From CAXMPK01 sp964195405 (GTDB lineage: Bacteria; Actinomycetota; Acidimicrobiia; Spongiisociales; ZC4RG35), in the NCBI GenBank assembly GCA_964195405.1, contig CAXMPK010000008.1, positions 1 through 10,218 on the forward strand: DNA of 10,218 bases, in the 5' to 3' direction. The notes beneath the pieces were generated by a model. The model had not been told where the DNA came from and searched no databases. It saw only the letters and a list, made by a program, of their open reading frames with translations. The position numbers were made by a program, and so were the translations under genes. Shown piece by piece: positions 1-7,903 of this stretch (within the stretch, counting starts at the first letter, position 1; the number at the start of each line of letters is the position of its first letter).

Positions 1-1
1 C

Positions 2-3000
2 ACCGTCGTAATGGCAACGACCTTGTTGGCAGCAGGTCCGATCTACGCCGATGCCGTCACTCTGGGCAGTCTGCAGAGAACGATTGCCAACGCTCCCCCG
101 TCTGAGCCCAACATGGTCATCTCGATTGGAGGACGACCCGACGCCTTTTCCGATTTCGACCGGATAGTCACCAGCGAAACCACCTCGACGTTCGAAGTCA
201 CCGGGCTGACCGTCTATCGCCACATCGAATCGGAGTCGTTCGAGCTGACCGCCTCAGGCGTCGGAGGACTCACCGAGCTTGCCGTATTCAGCTATCTGGA
301 AGGAGTCGAGAAGTTTGCCACGATCGAAAGCGGGTCATGGCCTAGTGACACCCCGGGTGGTACCGAGGTTGCCGTCCATGAGAGCGCTGCAGACTGGCTT
401 GGGCTGACGGTCGGAGACGAATTGAGCATCCCCAATCGCACCGACGCGACGGACACCGCAGACGTGGTGGTTGTCGGCATCTACTCGGTCGACGATGTCA
501 ACGATCCGTTCTGGCTGTCCGGTGGGTTGATCGACGACGGCATCGAGGAGTCGGCATTGTTCCGCACACTCGGGCCATTCGTCACCACTCAGCAGGCGCT
601 TCTGGAGGACTTGGCTCCGATTAGGGCTCGGTATGAGTGGAAAGTGTTTCCCACGTTCTCAAACCTGACACCTTCAACAATCTCCGAATTGAGTGGCGAT
701 CTGAACGGATTACAGGATCGACTCGACGGAGCATTGGGCGATCGGGGAGGGGTGACCAGCGCCCTTGCGAAGGATTTCACAATCGAGTCCTTGCTCGGAC
801 GGCTACTCAGCAGCGCCGCCAGGAGCCTGGCGGTGACGCGAGCCGGGGTGCTCATGCTCTCGGCACAACTCGGCATCCTCGCCGCATACGCACTGGTTCT
901 CACCGCCGGACTGCTGGTTGAGACTCGGCGAACCGAGACGAATCTGCTGAGGTCTCGTGGAGCGTCCAGCGCGCAACTTATGGGCACTGCCGTCGGGGAA
1001 GGAATCCTGATCACAGTCCCGGCGGCCTTGGTCGCTCCATGGTTGGCGGTGTGGATATTGGGCGCCCTGAATCGGTTCGGCCCTCTCGGACAAGCTGGAC
1101 TGACGCTCGATGCGACGGTGACCTCAGCTGCGTACGCGGTGGCGCTTATCGCCGCGGCCGGGTGCATCGCAGCTCTCGCCATCCCTACATACCGGGCGGC
1201 CCGGTCATTCTCCGACACTTCGGCCGGGCACTCCCGGGAAAAGACGAAATCCGGTCTTCAGCGCGCCGGTGTCGACTTGGCCTTGCTTGCGTTGGCCGCT
1301 TTCGTCTTTTGGCAGCTGAGAACGTTTGGGGCAGATGTGACATCTCGCGCTCAAGGAAGGGTCGGCATTGACCCGTTGCTGGTGGCCGCCCCCGCCCTCG
1401 GGTTGCTCGCCGGCGGAACACTCGCGATACGCACGATTCCGCTGTTGTCACGGATGGCTGAGAGGGCCGCCTCCCGCAGTAAGGCGACCGTCGGCGTCTT
1501 GGCGGCCTGGCAGATCGCGAGACGGCCGAGGCGCTATGCCCGTTCGGCGCTTCTACTGATCATGGCTGTCTCCATTGGGTTGTTTGCTGCCTCCTACACC
1601 ACCACTTGGAGTCAATCCCAAGACGATCGGGCCAACTTCCAGGTAGGTGCCGACGTGCGGCTGTCCCCGGACCGCAGGCTCAATTTCTCGATAGGCGACC
1701 TTCAACTCAGCACAGCTCACGAGCAGCTCGATTCGGTTGACGAGTCGATGCCTGTCGTACGCAAGACCGCCTTTCTCGCTCGATCCACCAACACGCTGGG
1801 AAGGTTGGTGATGCTCGATGCCACTCGGGCTGCCGACCTAATCAACATCAGGGAGGATCTGACGACAACCGACTTCGATCAACTGATGAACCGTTTGGCC
1901 TCGCAGCGACCAAAGCTGGCGGTCGTTCCACTGCCGGGAGAGCCCCGTCGCCTTGCACTCTCGGTCGAGGTGATAACGAACGAGCTACCCGAACCCCTCC
2001 CCGAGGAACTAGTGAAGCTCAACGAACTCTCACCGAGGGTCAAAGTGATTCTTCAGGATGGTGACGGGTTGCTCCATCGTTTGGAACTGGGAAAACTCCC
2101 GGTGGACTCTGGTGTTGTCACCATCGAAACCAGCCTGATCGATCTCGGAGCAGATGGACAAGCTTCGGGGCCCGTCTACCCGTTGAGCCTGGTCGATATC
2201 GAGATCATCAACCTCACACCACCTGACATCTCCAGAGAGGCCGAGATCGGAATCCACAGCATCCTTGTTAGCGAGACGGCCACGGGAGGACAGTGGATCC
2301 CTATCGAGCTCTCCCTCAATCGCTCCACTTGGGACACGTCGACTTTTCCCAATGGGAGGGTCCGAGCCCAGCCGTCGATCGGCCTGGTTCTCGGCTCGGA
2401 ATCCGACGTCCTCTATTTGAAACTGGTCAGCGGTGACAGCGGCTCACTGTTTCCAGTATCGGTCCACTACAGCCTGAGACCGGCCGGGACCGAACTACCT
2501 GAGACTTTTCCGATTGTGGTTACTGAAGGGGTTCTCGAGGCCACCACCACATCGGTAGGCGATGAGCTCCATCTTGACCTCCAAGCTGCCAGCAGTGACA
2601 CGGCTGCAGTTGTTGGCACCTTGAGCGAGTTTCCCACAGTCGACCCTGTCGAAGCGGAGGCAGTGATTATCGACCTCGCCACTTTCCAGATGATGAACTA
2701 TCGGCTCGCTGCCCCGATCTTTCGCCCAAATGAGTACTGGCTCGCCATCAACAACATCGAAGCCGCTCTCAGCGATCAGCTGACTGCCGCCCCCTTCGAG
2801 TCGCCGACAGTGTTGGACCGAAGCGAAACCGCCCAGACACTCAAGACCGACCCAATTGCTCTGGGCACGATTGCCTCGCTATCGCTTGGCTTCCTCGCCG
2901 CAACGGTCTTTGCGGCGGTGGGGTTCACGGTCAGTGCCACCGTGTCTGCCAGGGAAAGACTGACTGAATTCGCACTGTTGCGCGCCCTCGGGCTGTCGAA

Positions 3001-3289
3001 TCGGCAACTCGGTACCTGGCTCGCGATCGAGCAGGGAGCCCTCGTTGCCGTCAGTCTCGTCTTTGGGACCATCGTTGGGCTGGTATTGGTGGCCCTGATA
3101 TTGCCGCTGATTTCGCTGACCCAAGGAGGTGTCGCCGCGGTTCCAATGCCTCTCGTGATCATCCCGATAGCGACGATCGCCCGCCTGGAAGCCATTGTCG
3201 TGGCAACACTGATTCTGATCGTCGGAGGCCTAGCTCTCGCCCTCCGCCGGCTGGGACTTGGCTCTCTTCTTCGGATCGGAGACGACTGA
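2..3289 (+). CDS. FtsX/MacB-family ABC transporter permease A (5' partial)
   Basis: Membrane subunit of an ABC transporter of the FtsX/LolC/MacB superfamily; substrate unknown. The frame is open to the left edge and the first visible residues are the end of an N-terminal membrane helix, so the true start lies upstream; the ATG at 11 is probably internal. Counting that Met as 1, I see an extracytoplasmic MacB-like domain at about 20-265 (with a VGDELSIP-type turn near 135) and a first FtsX module with helices near 275-302, 330-353 and 370-396. Its cytoplasmic LLRSRGAS element is at 312-319. Two linker helices follow near 420-436 and 455-477, then a helix near 510-530. A second extracytoplasmic region of about 400 residues spans roughly 535-940. 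The second FtsX module has helices near 948-970, 1001-1032 and 1056-1080, with LLRALGLS at 989-996. It ends 1 nt before permease B. The family call is firm; the cargo is not known. Confidence 0.9.
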   Translation, partial: TVVMATTLLAAGPIYADAVTLGSLQRTIANAPPSEPNMVISIGGRPDAFSDFDRIVTSETTSTFEVTGLTVYRHIESESFELTASGVGGLTELAVFSYLEGVEKFATIESGSWPSDTPGGTEVAVHESAADWLGLTVGDELSIPNRTDATDTADVVVVGIYSVDDVNDPFWLSGGLIDDGIEESALFRTLGPFVTTQQALLEDLAPIRARYEWKVFPTFSNLTPSTISELSGDLNGLQDRLDGALGDRGGVTSALAKDFTIESLLGRLLSSAARSLAVTRAGVLMLSAQLGILAAYALVLTAGLLVETRRTETNLLRSRGASSAQLMGTAVGEGILITVPAALVAPWLAVWILGALNRFGPLGQAGLTLDATVTSAAYAVALIAAAGCIAALAIPTYRAARSFSDTSAGHSREKTKSGLQRAGVDLALLALAAFVFWQLRTFGADVTSRAQGRVGIDPLLVAAPALGLLAGGTLAIRTIPLLSRMAERAASRSKATVGVLAAWQIARRPRRYARSALLLIMAVSIGLFAASYTTTWSQSQDDRANFQVGADVRLSPDRRLNFSIGDLQLSTAHEQLDSVDESMPVVRKTAFLARSTNTLGRLVMLDATRAADLINIREDLTTTDFDQLMNRLASQRPKLAVVPLPGEPRRLALSVEVITNELPEPLPEELVKLNELSPRVKVILQDGDGLLHRLELGKLPVDSGVVTIETSLIDLGADGQASGPVYPLSLVDIEIINLTPPDISREAEIGIHSILVSETATGGQWIPIELSLNRSTWDTSTFPNGRVRAQPSIGLVLGSESDVLYLKLVSGDSGSLFPVSVHYSLRPAGTELPETFPIVVTEGVLEATTTSVGDELHLDLQAASSDTAAVVGTLSEFPTVDPVEAEAVIIDLATFQMMNYRLAAPIFRPNEYWLAINNIEAALSDQLTAAPFESPTVLDRSETAQTLKTDPIALGTIASLSLGFLAATVFAAVGFTVSATVSARERLTEFALLRALGLSNRQLGTWLAIEQGALVAVSLVFGTIVGLVLVALILPLISLTQGGVAAVPMPLVIIPIATIARLEAIVVATLILIVGGLALALRRLGLGSLLRIGDD
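3278..3282 (+). promoter_or_regulatory. Ribosome-binding site of permease B
   Basis: GGAGA lies 8 nt before the ATG at 3291, inside the last codons of permease A. It decides the start: a longer reading from TTG at 3258 would overlap permease A and add a non-conserved leader, whereas the ATG at 3291 follows the upstream stop by 1 nt. Confidence 0.65.
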
Positions 3290-3290
3290 C

Positions 3291-6218
3291 ATGCCCTCTC
3301 CAGTCGTCCAAACCGAGACAGAGCCCCAACCGGGTTCAACGACCATTGGGCTCCGTCTGACGATGAAACAGCTCAGCAGTGACCCGACAGTCGCCGTTAC
3401 GTTCTTCATCGCCGTGCTGCTCACGGGTTTACTCCTCACACTCACCCCCGGCTTGTTCGAGCGAGTGACAGCAGATGCGCTCGACGAATCACTGTCCACG
3501 GCTTCGCCAACCACACGAAATCTCGACGTGGGCATCCTCACCCGATATGGCTCGGCGAGAGCCGACGATCCTTACGGTCCGGTTCGCGATGCCATGGTCG
3601 AATTCCGAGAAGAAGAGATTCCGTCCTCCGTGCAATCTTTGATCTACGACGAGATATTCGTCGCCGACACGCCACAATTCGTTGTGTCGCCCTTCCCGGG
3701 CGCTGATGCCAGACGGTTTCCGGCGTTTCTCACTCTTCGCTATATGGACGGCATCGAGGAGAACGTGATTCTGACCAGTGGGAGAATGCCCGAACCGGTC
3801 GAGCCAGTGGCCATGAGGGCGGGCCCCGACTGCCCACCGGTCGAGCCGGGTCAAGAGCCAACCGCACCCAATCCCTCTCTGCTCCGAGACCTCAACGATG
3901 ACGGGGCGATCGAATGCAGGAACGTGAATGTCCGACGTTTTGAAGTGGCGGTGTCACAACCCACTCTCGAAGCCCTCGAGGTAGGAGTTGGCGATCGGAT
4001 CATCATCAGCCCTGACACCACCGACCAGTTGTTCGGACAGGTGCCCGCATCGAGTCTCGACTACCGAGTGATTGTTGAGGTATCCGGCATCATCGAACCA
4101 AGCGACGTAGCTGGCGAATACTGGTTTGGAGACAGCTCGCTTCACCGACCGAGACTGAGATCCAACGCCGACTTTACCGACTTCTTTCCCACCGCGCTGA
4201 TGTCACCCGATGTTCATCGAGACATGGGGTTGGCCACCGGACTCGCCTTCTGGGAGTACTCGTTTCGCTACCTTGTGGACGCCGACCAAATCACCCCTAA
4301 AAACGTCGAGGACTTGACAGCGGACTTACGCGGTCTCGAATCCAATGTCCAGACGATCGCCCAGATCGGCTCTCGCGAGTTCACCCTGCACACCGGTCTC
4401 ACCGAGCTTCTCGACGAATATCTCGAACGTCGCCAGCTCACGGTGTCAACGGTTTCGGTAACACTGGCAGGCCTATTCATTGTGTCGTTGAGTGTCATGT
4501 TCTTGCTCGCTGCGCTAGCCGCCAACCGCCAAAGACGCTCGACGGTGCTGCTGCGAAGCAGGGGGGCCTCGAAGCCACAGCTGACAGTCACCCGCGCTCT
4601 CCAAGGTGTTGTGCTGTCAACGCCCGCGGTGGCAGTCGCATATCTGGCGGCGATAGTCATCGTCCCCAGTGAATCCGGCCTGCCACTTCAAGCATCCGTC
4701 GCTCTCGTAGCAGCAGCGACAACATTGATGGTCGGCGCCGGAGCCTCTTACGTCTTCAAGAGCCTGGGCTCCTTGCAACGGGAGGTCGACCCTTTGAGGA
4801 AGACTTCGCCACGACATGTCGTGGTCGAATTGTTGGTCGTGACTATGGCAATCTTCGCCATCTTCGTCCTGCGTCGCAGGGGGTTCGATGATGAAGGCGG
4901 CTCATTCGATCTTCTCATTGCGGCCGGCCCGGCTCTCCTTGCAATTGCCGTAGCGATTCTCACTCTTCGTATATATCCACTGCTGGTCTGGCCCGTCGCA
5001 TGGGTCGGAGCCAGGCTCAAGGGCATCGTGACCTTCGTGGGATTCAAGAGAATCCTTCAACTCGCTCCGACCGCCCGTCTGCCAGTGACAGTGATCCTTT
5101 TGGCAGCGACGATGGCCGTCTTCGCTTCTGTGGTGCAGACATCGATCACCGATGGGCAAGTTGCGTCGACTTGGCAAACCGTCGGTGCGGCGCACCGTGT
5201 TACGACCAGAACGCCCGGTCTAGCGCTTCCATCTCTCGACCTCGACGTAGCAACCGTTCAACAGACCGCGGAGGCAGTGAAGTACGCCAGGGCCACCGTG
5301 GTCAACGCACCACCGGATTCTCCCCGAATCGCCGACTTGATCGCAATCGATGGACCTGCCTATGTCGCGGTGACTGCAAACACTCCGGTGAACCCACAAC
5401 TTCCCCCATGGTTCCTCGGCCAAGCAGCAGAGGATTCTGGATCCGAGGAACACCCGATACCGGTGATCATTGTCGGTCGGTGGAGTTCACAAGAGTCACC
5501 AACGCCTGGAACCACCTTCGGATTGAGCCTTGACACAGTGAGACCAATGTTCGTTGTGCGAGAGCTTCGCTCATCCTTCCCCGGTGTCACGGGTGTCACA
5601 CCGACGGTGATCGCTCCCCTCAACGATCTTCGGGCGGTGGAGAACCTCGCCGCCCGACCGACTGACGTGTTCGTCAGGGCAAGGGCAGATGCCGCCGAAG
5701 AACTCACTCAGGCGCTGGGGCCGCAGAACGCCGTGGTCAAGCTGACCTCACAACGGATTCTGTTCGATGAGATTCATGACGAGCCCTTCGCTCGCACTGT
5801 GGAGGCTTCTTTCAGGCTGACCTTCTTGCTATGCACCGGGTTCGCGGTGGTCGCCGCCGTCTCTTCACTGGCCTTGATGGCCGACGCTCGCCGCCGTGAC
5901 TTCGGGCATTTGAGAACATTGGGTCTCAATCGGAATCAGGGCCTCGCTTTGACCCTGATCGAGCAGATGCCGCCAGTGCTGATCGCGACAATTGTGGGCA
6001 CCCTGCTTGGTGTTGCTACTGCCAGATTGCTGGAACCGACCATCAACATTGGAGCCTTCACCGGACCTGGCTTAACGGCGACTATTCGAACAGACCCTTT
6101 GCTGATCGCCACGACTGGTCTCGTTCTGATCGGAGTGGTTTCCGCATCGGTGGTTATCTTTGCAATCCTCGATCGGCGTCAGGATCTTGGGAATCTGGTC
6201 AAAGTTGGAGATGAGTAG
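3291..6218 (+). CDS. FtsX/MacB-family ABC transporter permease B
   Basis: Second, non-identical large permease of the same operon, about 975 aa, near the usual size for permeases with two FtsX modules. An N-terminal helix at about 32-52 is followed by an extracytoplasmic domain at roughly 58-380. The first FtsX module has helices near 386-410, 435-460 and 468-490, with LLRSRGAS at 420-427. Linker helices sit near 508-526 and 536-562, and a further helix near 595-618. A second, smaller extracytoplasmic domain spans about 622-835. The second FtsX module starts near 838 with LRTLGLN at 874-880, and its last helix ends near 960. An acidic EF-hand/dockerin-like loop (D200 to N211) lies between C181 and C209, the only cysteines outside membrane helices; a disulfide is inferred. 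The start at 3291 rests on the GGAGA site and 1-nt spacing from permease A. The stop abuts the next ATG. B probably pairs with permease A or with the two downstream ATPases; the substrate is unknown. Confidence 0.9.
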   Translation: MPSPVVQTETEPQPGSTTIGLRLTMKQLSSDPTVAVTFFIAVLLTGLLLTLTPGLFERVTADALDESLSTASPTTRNLDVGILTRYGSARADDPYGPVRDAMVEFREEEIPSSVQSLIYDEIFVADTPQFVVSPFPGADARRFPAFLTLRYMDGIEENVILTSGRMPEPVEPVAMRAGPDCPPVEPGQEPTAPNPSLLRDLNDDGAIECRNVNVRRFEVAVSQPTLEALEVGVGDRIIISPDTTDQLFGQVPASSLDYRVIVEVSGIIEPSDVAGEYWFGDSSLHRPRLRSNADFTDFFPTALMSPDVHRDMGLATGLAFWEYSFRYLVDADQITPKNVEDLTADLRGLESNVQTIAQIGSREFTLHTGLTELLDEYLERRQLTVSTVSVTLAGLFIVSLSVMFLLAALAANRQRRSTVLLRSRGASKPQLTVTRALQGVVLSTPAVAVAYLAAIVIVPSESGLPLQASVALVAAATTLMVGAGASYVFKSLGSLQREVDPLRKTSPRHVVVELLVVTMAIFAIFVLRRRGFDDEGGSFDLLIAAGPALLAIAVAILTLRIYPLLVWPVAWVGARLKGIVTFVGFKRILQLAPTARLPVTVILLAATMAVFASVVQTSITDGQVASTWQTVGAAHRVTTRTPGLALPSLDLDVATVQQTAEAVKYARATVVNAPPDSPRIADLIAIDGPAYVAVTANTPVNPQLPPWFLGQAAEDSGSEEHPIPVIIVGRWSSQESPTPGTTFGLSLDTVRPMFVVRELRSSFPGVTGVTPTVIAPLNDLRAVENLAARPTDVFVRARADAAEELTQALGPQNAVVKLTSQRILFDEIHDEPFARTVEASFRLTFLLCTGFAVVAAVSSLALMADARRRDFGHLRTLGLNRNQGLALTLIEQMPPVLIATIVGTLLGVATARLLEPTINIGAFTGPGLTATIRTDPLLIATTGLVLIGVVSASVVIFAILDRRQDLGNLVKVGDE
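6207..6210 (+). promoter_or_regulatory. Ribosome-binding site of the first ATPase
   Basis: GGAG lies 8 nt before the ATG at 6219, within the last codons of permease B. Stop TAG and start ATG abut, which supports translational coupling. Confidence 0.6.
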
Positions 6219-7178
6219 ATGACACTCGACAGTAAATCCGCCACTGCCTACAGGTCCGGGGCTGAAGAACGACCCTTCGGGGAAAACTCACTGATCATCT
6301 GTGACAACCTGGTCAAGATCTACAAGGTCGCCGACCTCGAAGTGGTTGCTCTCCAAGGTCTCGATTTGGTCGTCGCCGCGGGTGAGTTCGTCGCAATCGT
6401 TGGCGCCTCCGGGTCGGGCAAGTCGACCCTGCTCAATATTTTGGGAGGTCTCGACACACCGTCTGCAGGCCGGGTGACTGTCGCCGGGTACGACCTCCTT
6501 CGGCTATCGAACAAGTACCGGACTACCTATCGACGATCCGCCATCGGGTTCGTCTGGCAGCAGACCGCTCGTAACCTGCTCCCTTACCTCACCGCTCGAG
6601 AGAACGTCGAAACGCCAATGCTCCTCGGTGTGATAACGGCCGACGACAGGCACCGGCGGTCGGCCGAATTGCTGGAGCTGGTGGGGTTGTCCGACCGTCT
6701 CGATCACAGACCAGAACAACTATCCGGCGGCGAGCAGCAAAGGGTCGCCATCGCTACCGCCTTGGCCAATCGCCCGCGTATTCTCTTCGCTGACGAGCCG
6801 ACAGGAGAGCTCGACACCGCGACATCCTCAGAAATCTTCCACGTGTTGCGCGCTGTCAACGAGCAAGAGGGTGTCACTGTTGTCGTGGTGACTCACGACC
6901 CCCAAGTCGCGGAGCACGTCAATCGAACCGTGGCCATCAGGGATGGCCGGACCAGCAGCGAGGTCCTGCGGCGAACCGAGATCGACGATCAGGGAGACCA
7001 CACCATCGTGTCTGAGGAGTTCGCCGTTCTAGATCGTGCCGGACGACTCCAGTTGCCTACCGACTACGTCGAGGCCCTCGACCTCGAACAACGTGTCCGT
7101 CTGACGCTCGACGACGATCACATCAACGTTTGGCCGAGCGGTTCCAACGGTGACTCGGTCGAGGGGGGCTCACCGTGA
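6219..7178 (+). CDS. ABC transporter ATP-binding protein with AbrB-like C-terminal tail
   Basis: Cytoplasmic ATPase of the LolD/MacB/FtsE type, 319 aa, that should power the permeases encoded just upstream. Walker A GASGSGKST is at 62-70, the Q-loop at FVWQQ 111-115, signature LSGGEQQR at 168-175, and Walker B ILFADEP at 188-194 with catalytic E193. The D-loop region GELD is at 196-199 and the switch histidine is H226, so the site looks catalytically complete. LolD-like ATPases are usually about 220-250 aa. Here an extra tail of about 70 residues follows residue 250 and contains an AbrB/MazE-like segment (FAVLDRAGRLQLP at 268-280). The first 25 residues before the ATPase fold are polar and unassigned. 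The start ATG directly follows permease B's stop, and the gene's own stop overlaps the next start by 4 nt (GTGA). The transporter-ATPase assignment is firm; the substrate is unknown. Confidence 0.95.
   Translation: MTLDSKSATAYRSGAEERPFGENSLIICDNLVKIYKVADLEVVALQGLDLVVAAGEFVAIVGASGSGKSTLLNILGGLDTPSAGRVTVAGYDLLRLSNKYRTTYRRSAIGFVWQQTARNLLPYLTARENVETPMLLGVITADDRHRRSAELLELVGLSDRLDHRPEQLSGGEQQRVAIATALANRPRILFADEPTGELDTATSSEIFHVLRAVNEQEGVTVVVVTHDPQVAEHVNRTVAIRDGRTSSEVLRRTEIDDQGDHTIVSEEFAVLDRAGRLQLPTDYVEALDLEQRVRLTLDDDHINVWPSGSNGDSVEGGSP
7008..7145 (+). other. AbrB/MazE-like swapped-hairpin domain in the ATPase tail
   Basis: Residues about 264-309 of the first ATPase read like the SpoVT-AbrB pattern: a short strand, then LDRAGRLQLP, a short helix-like stretch (DYVEALDL), then a second strand pair (RVRLTLDDD, INVWP). 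The GR-x-x-x-P core and following 'EALxLxxxVxLxL' spacing match that fold's usual consensus. AbrB-type folds are best known as DNA-binding or dimerisation modules; here one is fused to a transporter ATPase, so dimerisation or regulation of the ATPase is at least as likely as DNA binding. The assignment rests on pattern reading only. Confidence 0.6.
7161..7168 (+). promoter_or_regulatory. Ribosome-binding site of the second ATPase
   Basis: A GAGGGGGG purine run lies 6 nt before GTG 7175, inside the end of the first ATPase gene. It favours the GTG start with the 4-nt overlap over the in-frame ATG at 7229, which lacks an equally good site. Confidence 0.55.
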
Positions 7179-7903
7179 CCACGTGGAATGTTTGGGGTGC
7201 GGAGGCTGAGGCGCTCGCTTCGAGATCGATGGTGGAGGCGGTGGGTCTGAGTCATCACTACGAGATGGGCTCGCACCGGATAATGGCTCTCAGCGACGTG
7301 AACCTCTCAGTCGACCCTGGGGTGATGATCGCGGTGCAGGGACGGTCGGGTAGCGGCAAGACCACTCTTCTCAACATGCTCGGCGGTTTGGATCGGCCCG
7401 ACCAGGGTCGTGTCATGATCGACGGAGCCGAGATCACGGGGATGAACGATGAGGAGCTGGTCGAAATCCGCCGTGACAAGGTGGGCTATATTTTCCAGGC
7501 CTTTGGGCTGATTCCCATCCTTACAGCGCTGGAGAACGTTCAAGTAGCGCTGAGGCTCACCCGAACAGATATTGCTGAACGCGAGCAGCGGTCCCGTGAA
7601 CTACTCGACCTCGTAGGACTCTCAGGGCGAGTTGATCACCGCCCCCATGAGCTCTCGGGTGGTGAGCAACAGCGCGTGGCGATTGCACGTGCGCTAGCAA
7701 ACCGACCGAAGGTGCTGTTTGCCGATGAACCGACCGGGCAACTCGACTCGCGTACCGGAAGGACCATTGTCGACCTCTTCCTGACCGTGATTCGATCTGA
7801 AAACGTGGCTGCGGTGGTCGCAACTCACGACCCGGCCCCGACAGCGATAGCCGACCGGGTGTTGGAGCTTCGAGACGGTCGCATTGTCGGAGGCGACCGA
7901 TAA
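7175..7903 (+). CDS. ABC transporter ATP-binding protein (LolD/MacB-like)
   Basis: Second cytoplasmic ATPase of the operon, 242 aa, the normal length for the LolD/MacB/FtsE group. Walker A GRSGSGKTT is at 56-64, the Q-loop glutamine at 108 (YIFQAF), signature LSGGEQQR at 160-167, and Walker B VLFADEP at 180-186 with catalytic E185. The switch histidine is H218. All catalytic motifs are present, so this is not a degenerate partner. It lacks the long tail seen on the first ATPase. The two share the same signature and switch motifs but differ clearly elsewhere, so they could form a heterodimer or two separate homodimers. The start GTG overlaps the preceding stop (GTGA). The gene is last in the operon. 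Substrate unknown; the family assignment is firm. Confidence 0.95.
   Translation: MTTWNVWGAEAEALASRSMVEAVGLSHHYEMGSHRIMALSDVNLSVDPGVMIAVQGRSGSGKTTLLNMLGGLDRPDQGRVMIDGAEITGMNDEELVEIRRDKVGYIFQAFGLIPILTALENVQVALRLTRTDIAEREQRSRELLDLVGLSGRVDHRPHELSGGEQQRVAIARALANRPKVLFADEPTGQLDSRTGRTIVDLFLTVIRSENVAAVVATHDPAPTAIADRVLELRDGRIVGGDR

Noticed and set aside
589..1218. Long antisense open frame (about 209 codons) opposite permease A
   Set aside because: It lies wholly inside a clearly coding FtsX gene, is rich in Ser/Arg/Ala without domain features, and is the expected shadow of GC-rich coding sequence.
2776..3339. Antisense open frame (about 187 codons) across the permease A/B junction
   Set aside because: Same shadow pattern; it spans two well-supported plus-strand genes and their overlap region, with no signal peptide or motif of its own.
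5000..5533. Alternative plus-frame open frame (about 177 codons) inside permease B
   Set aside because: Arg/Ser/Gly-rich composition with no motifs; permease B in the other frame has clear membrane and FtsX features throughout.
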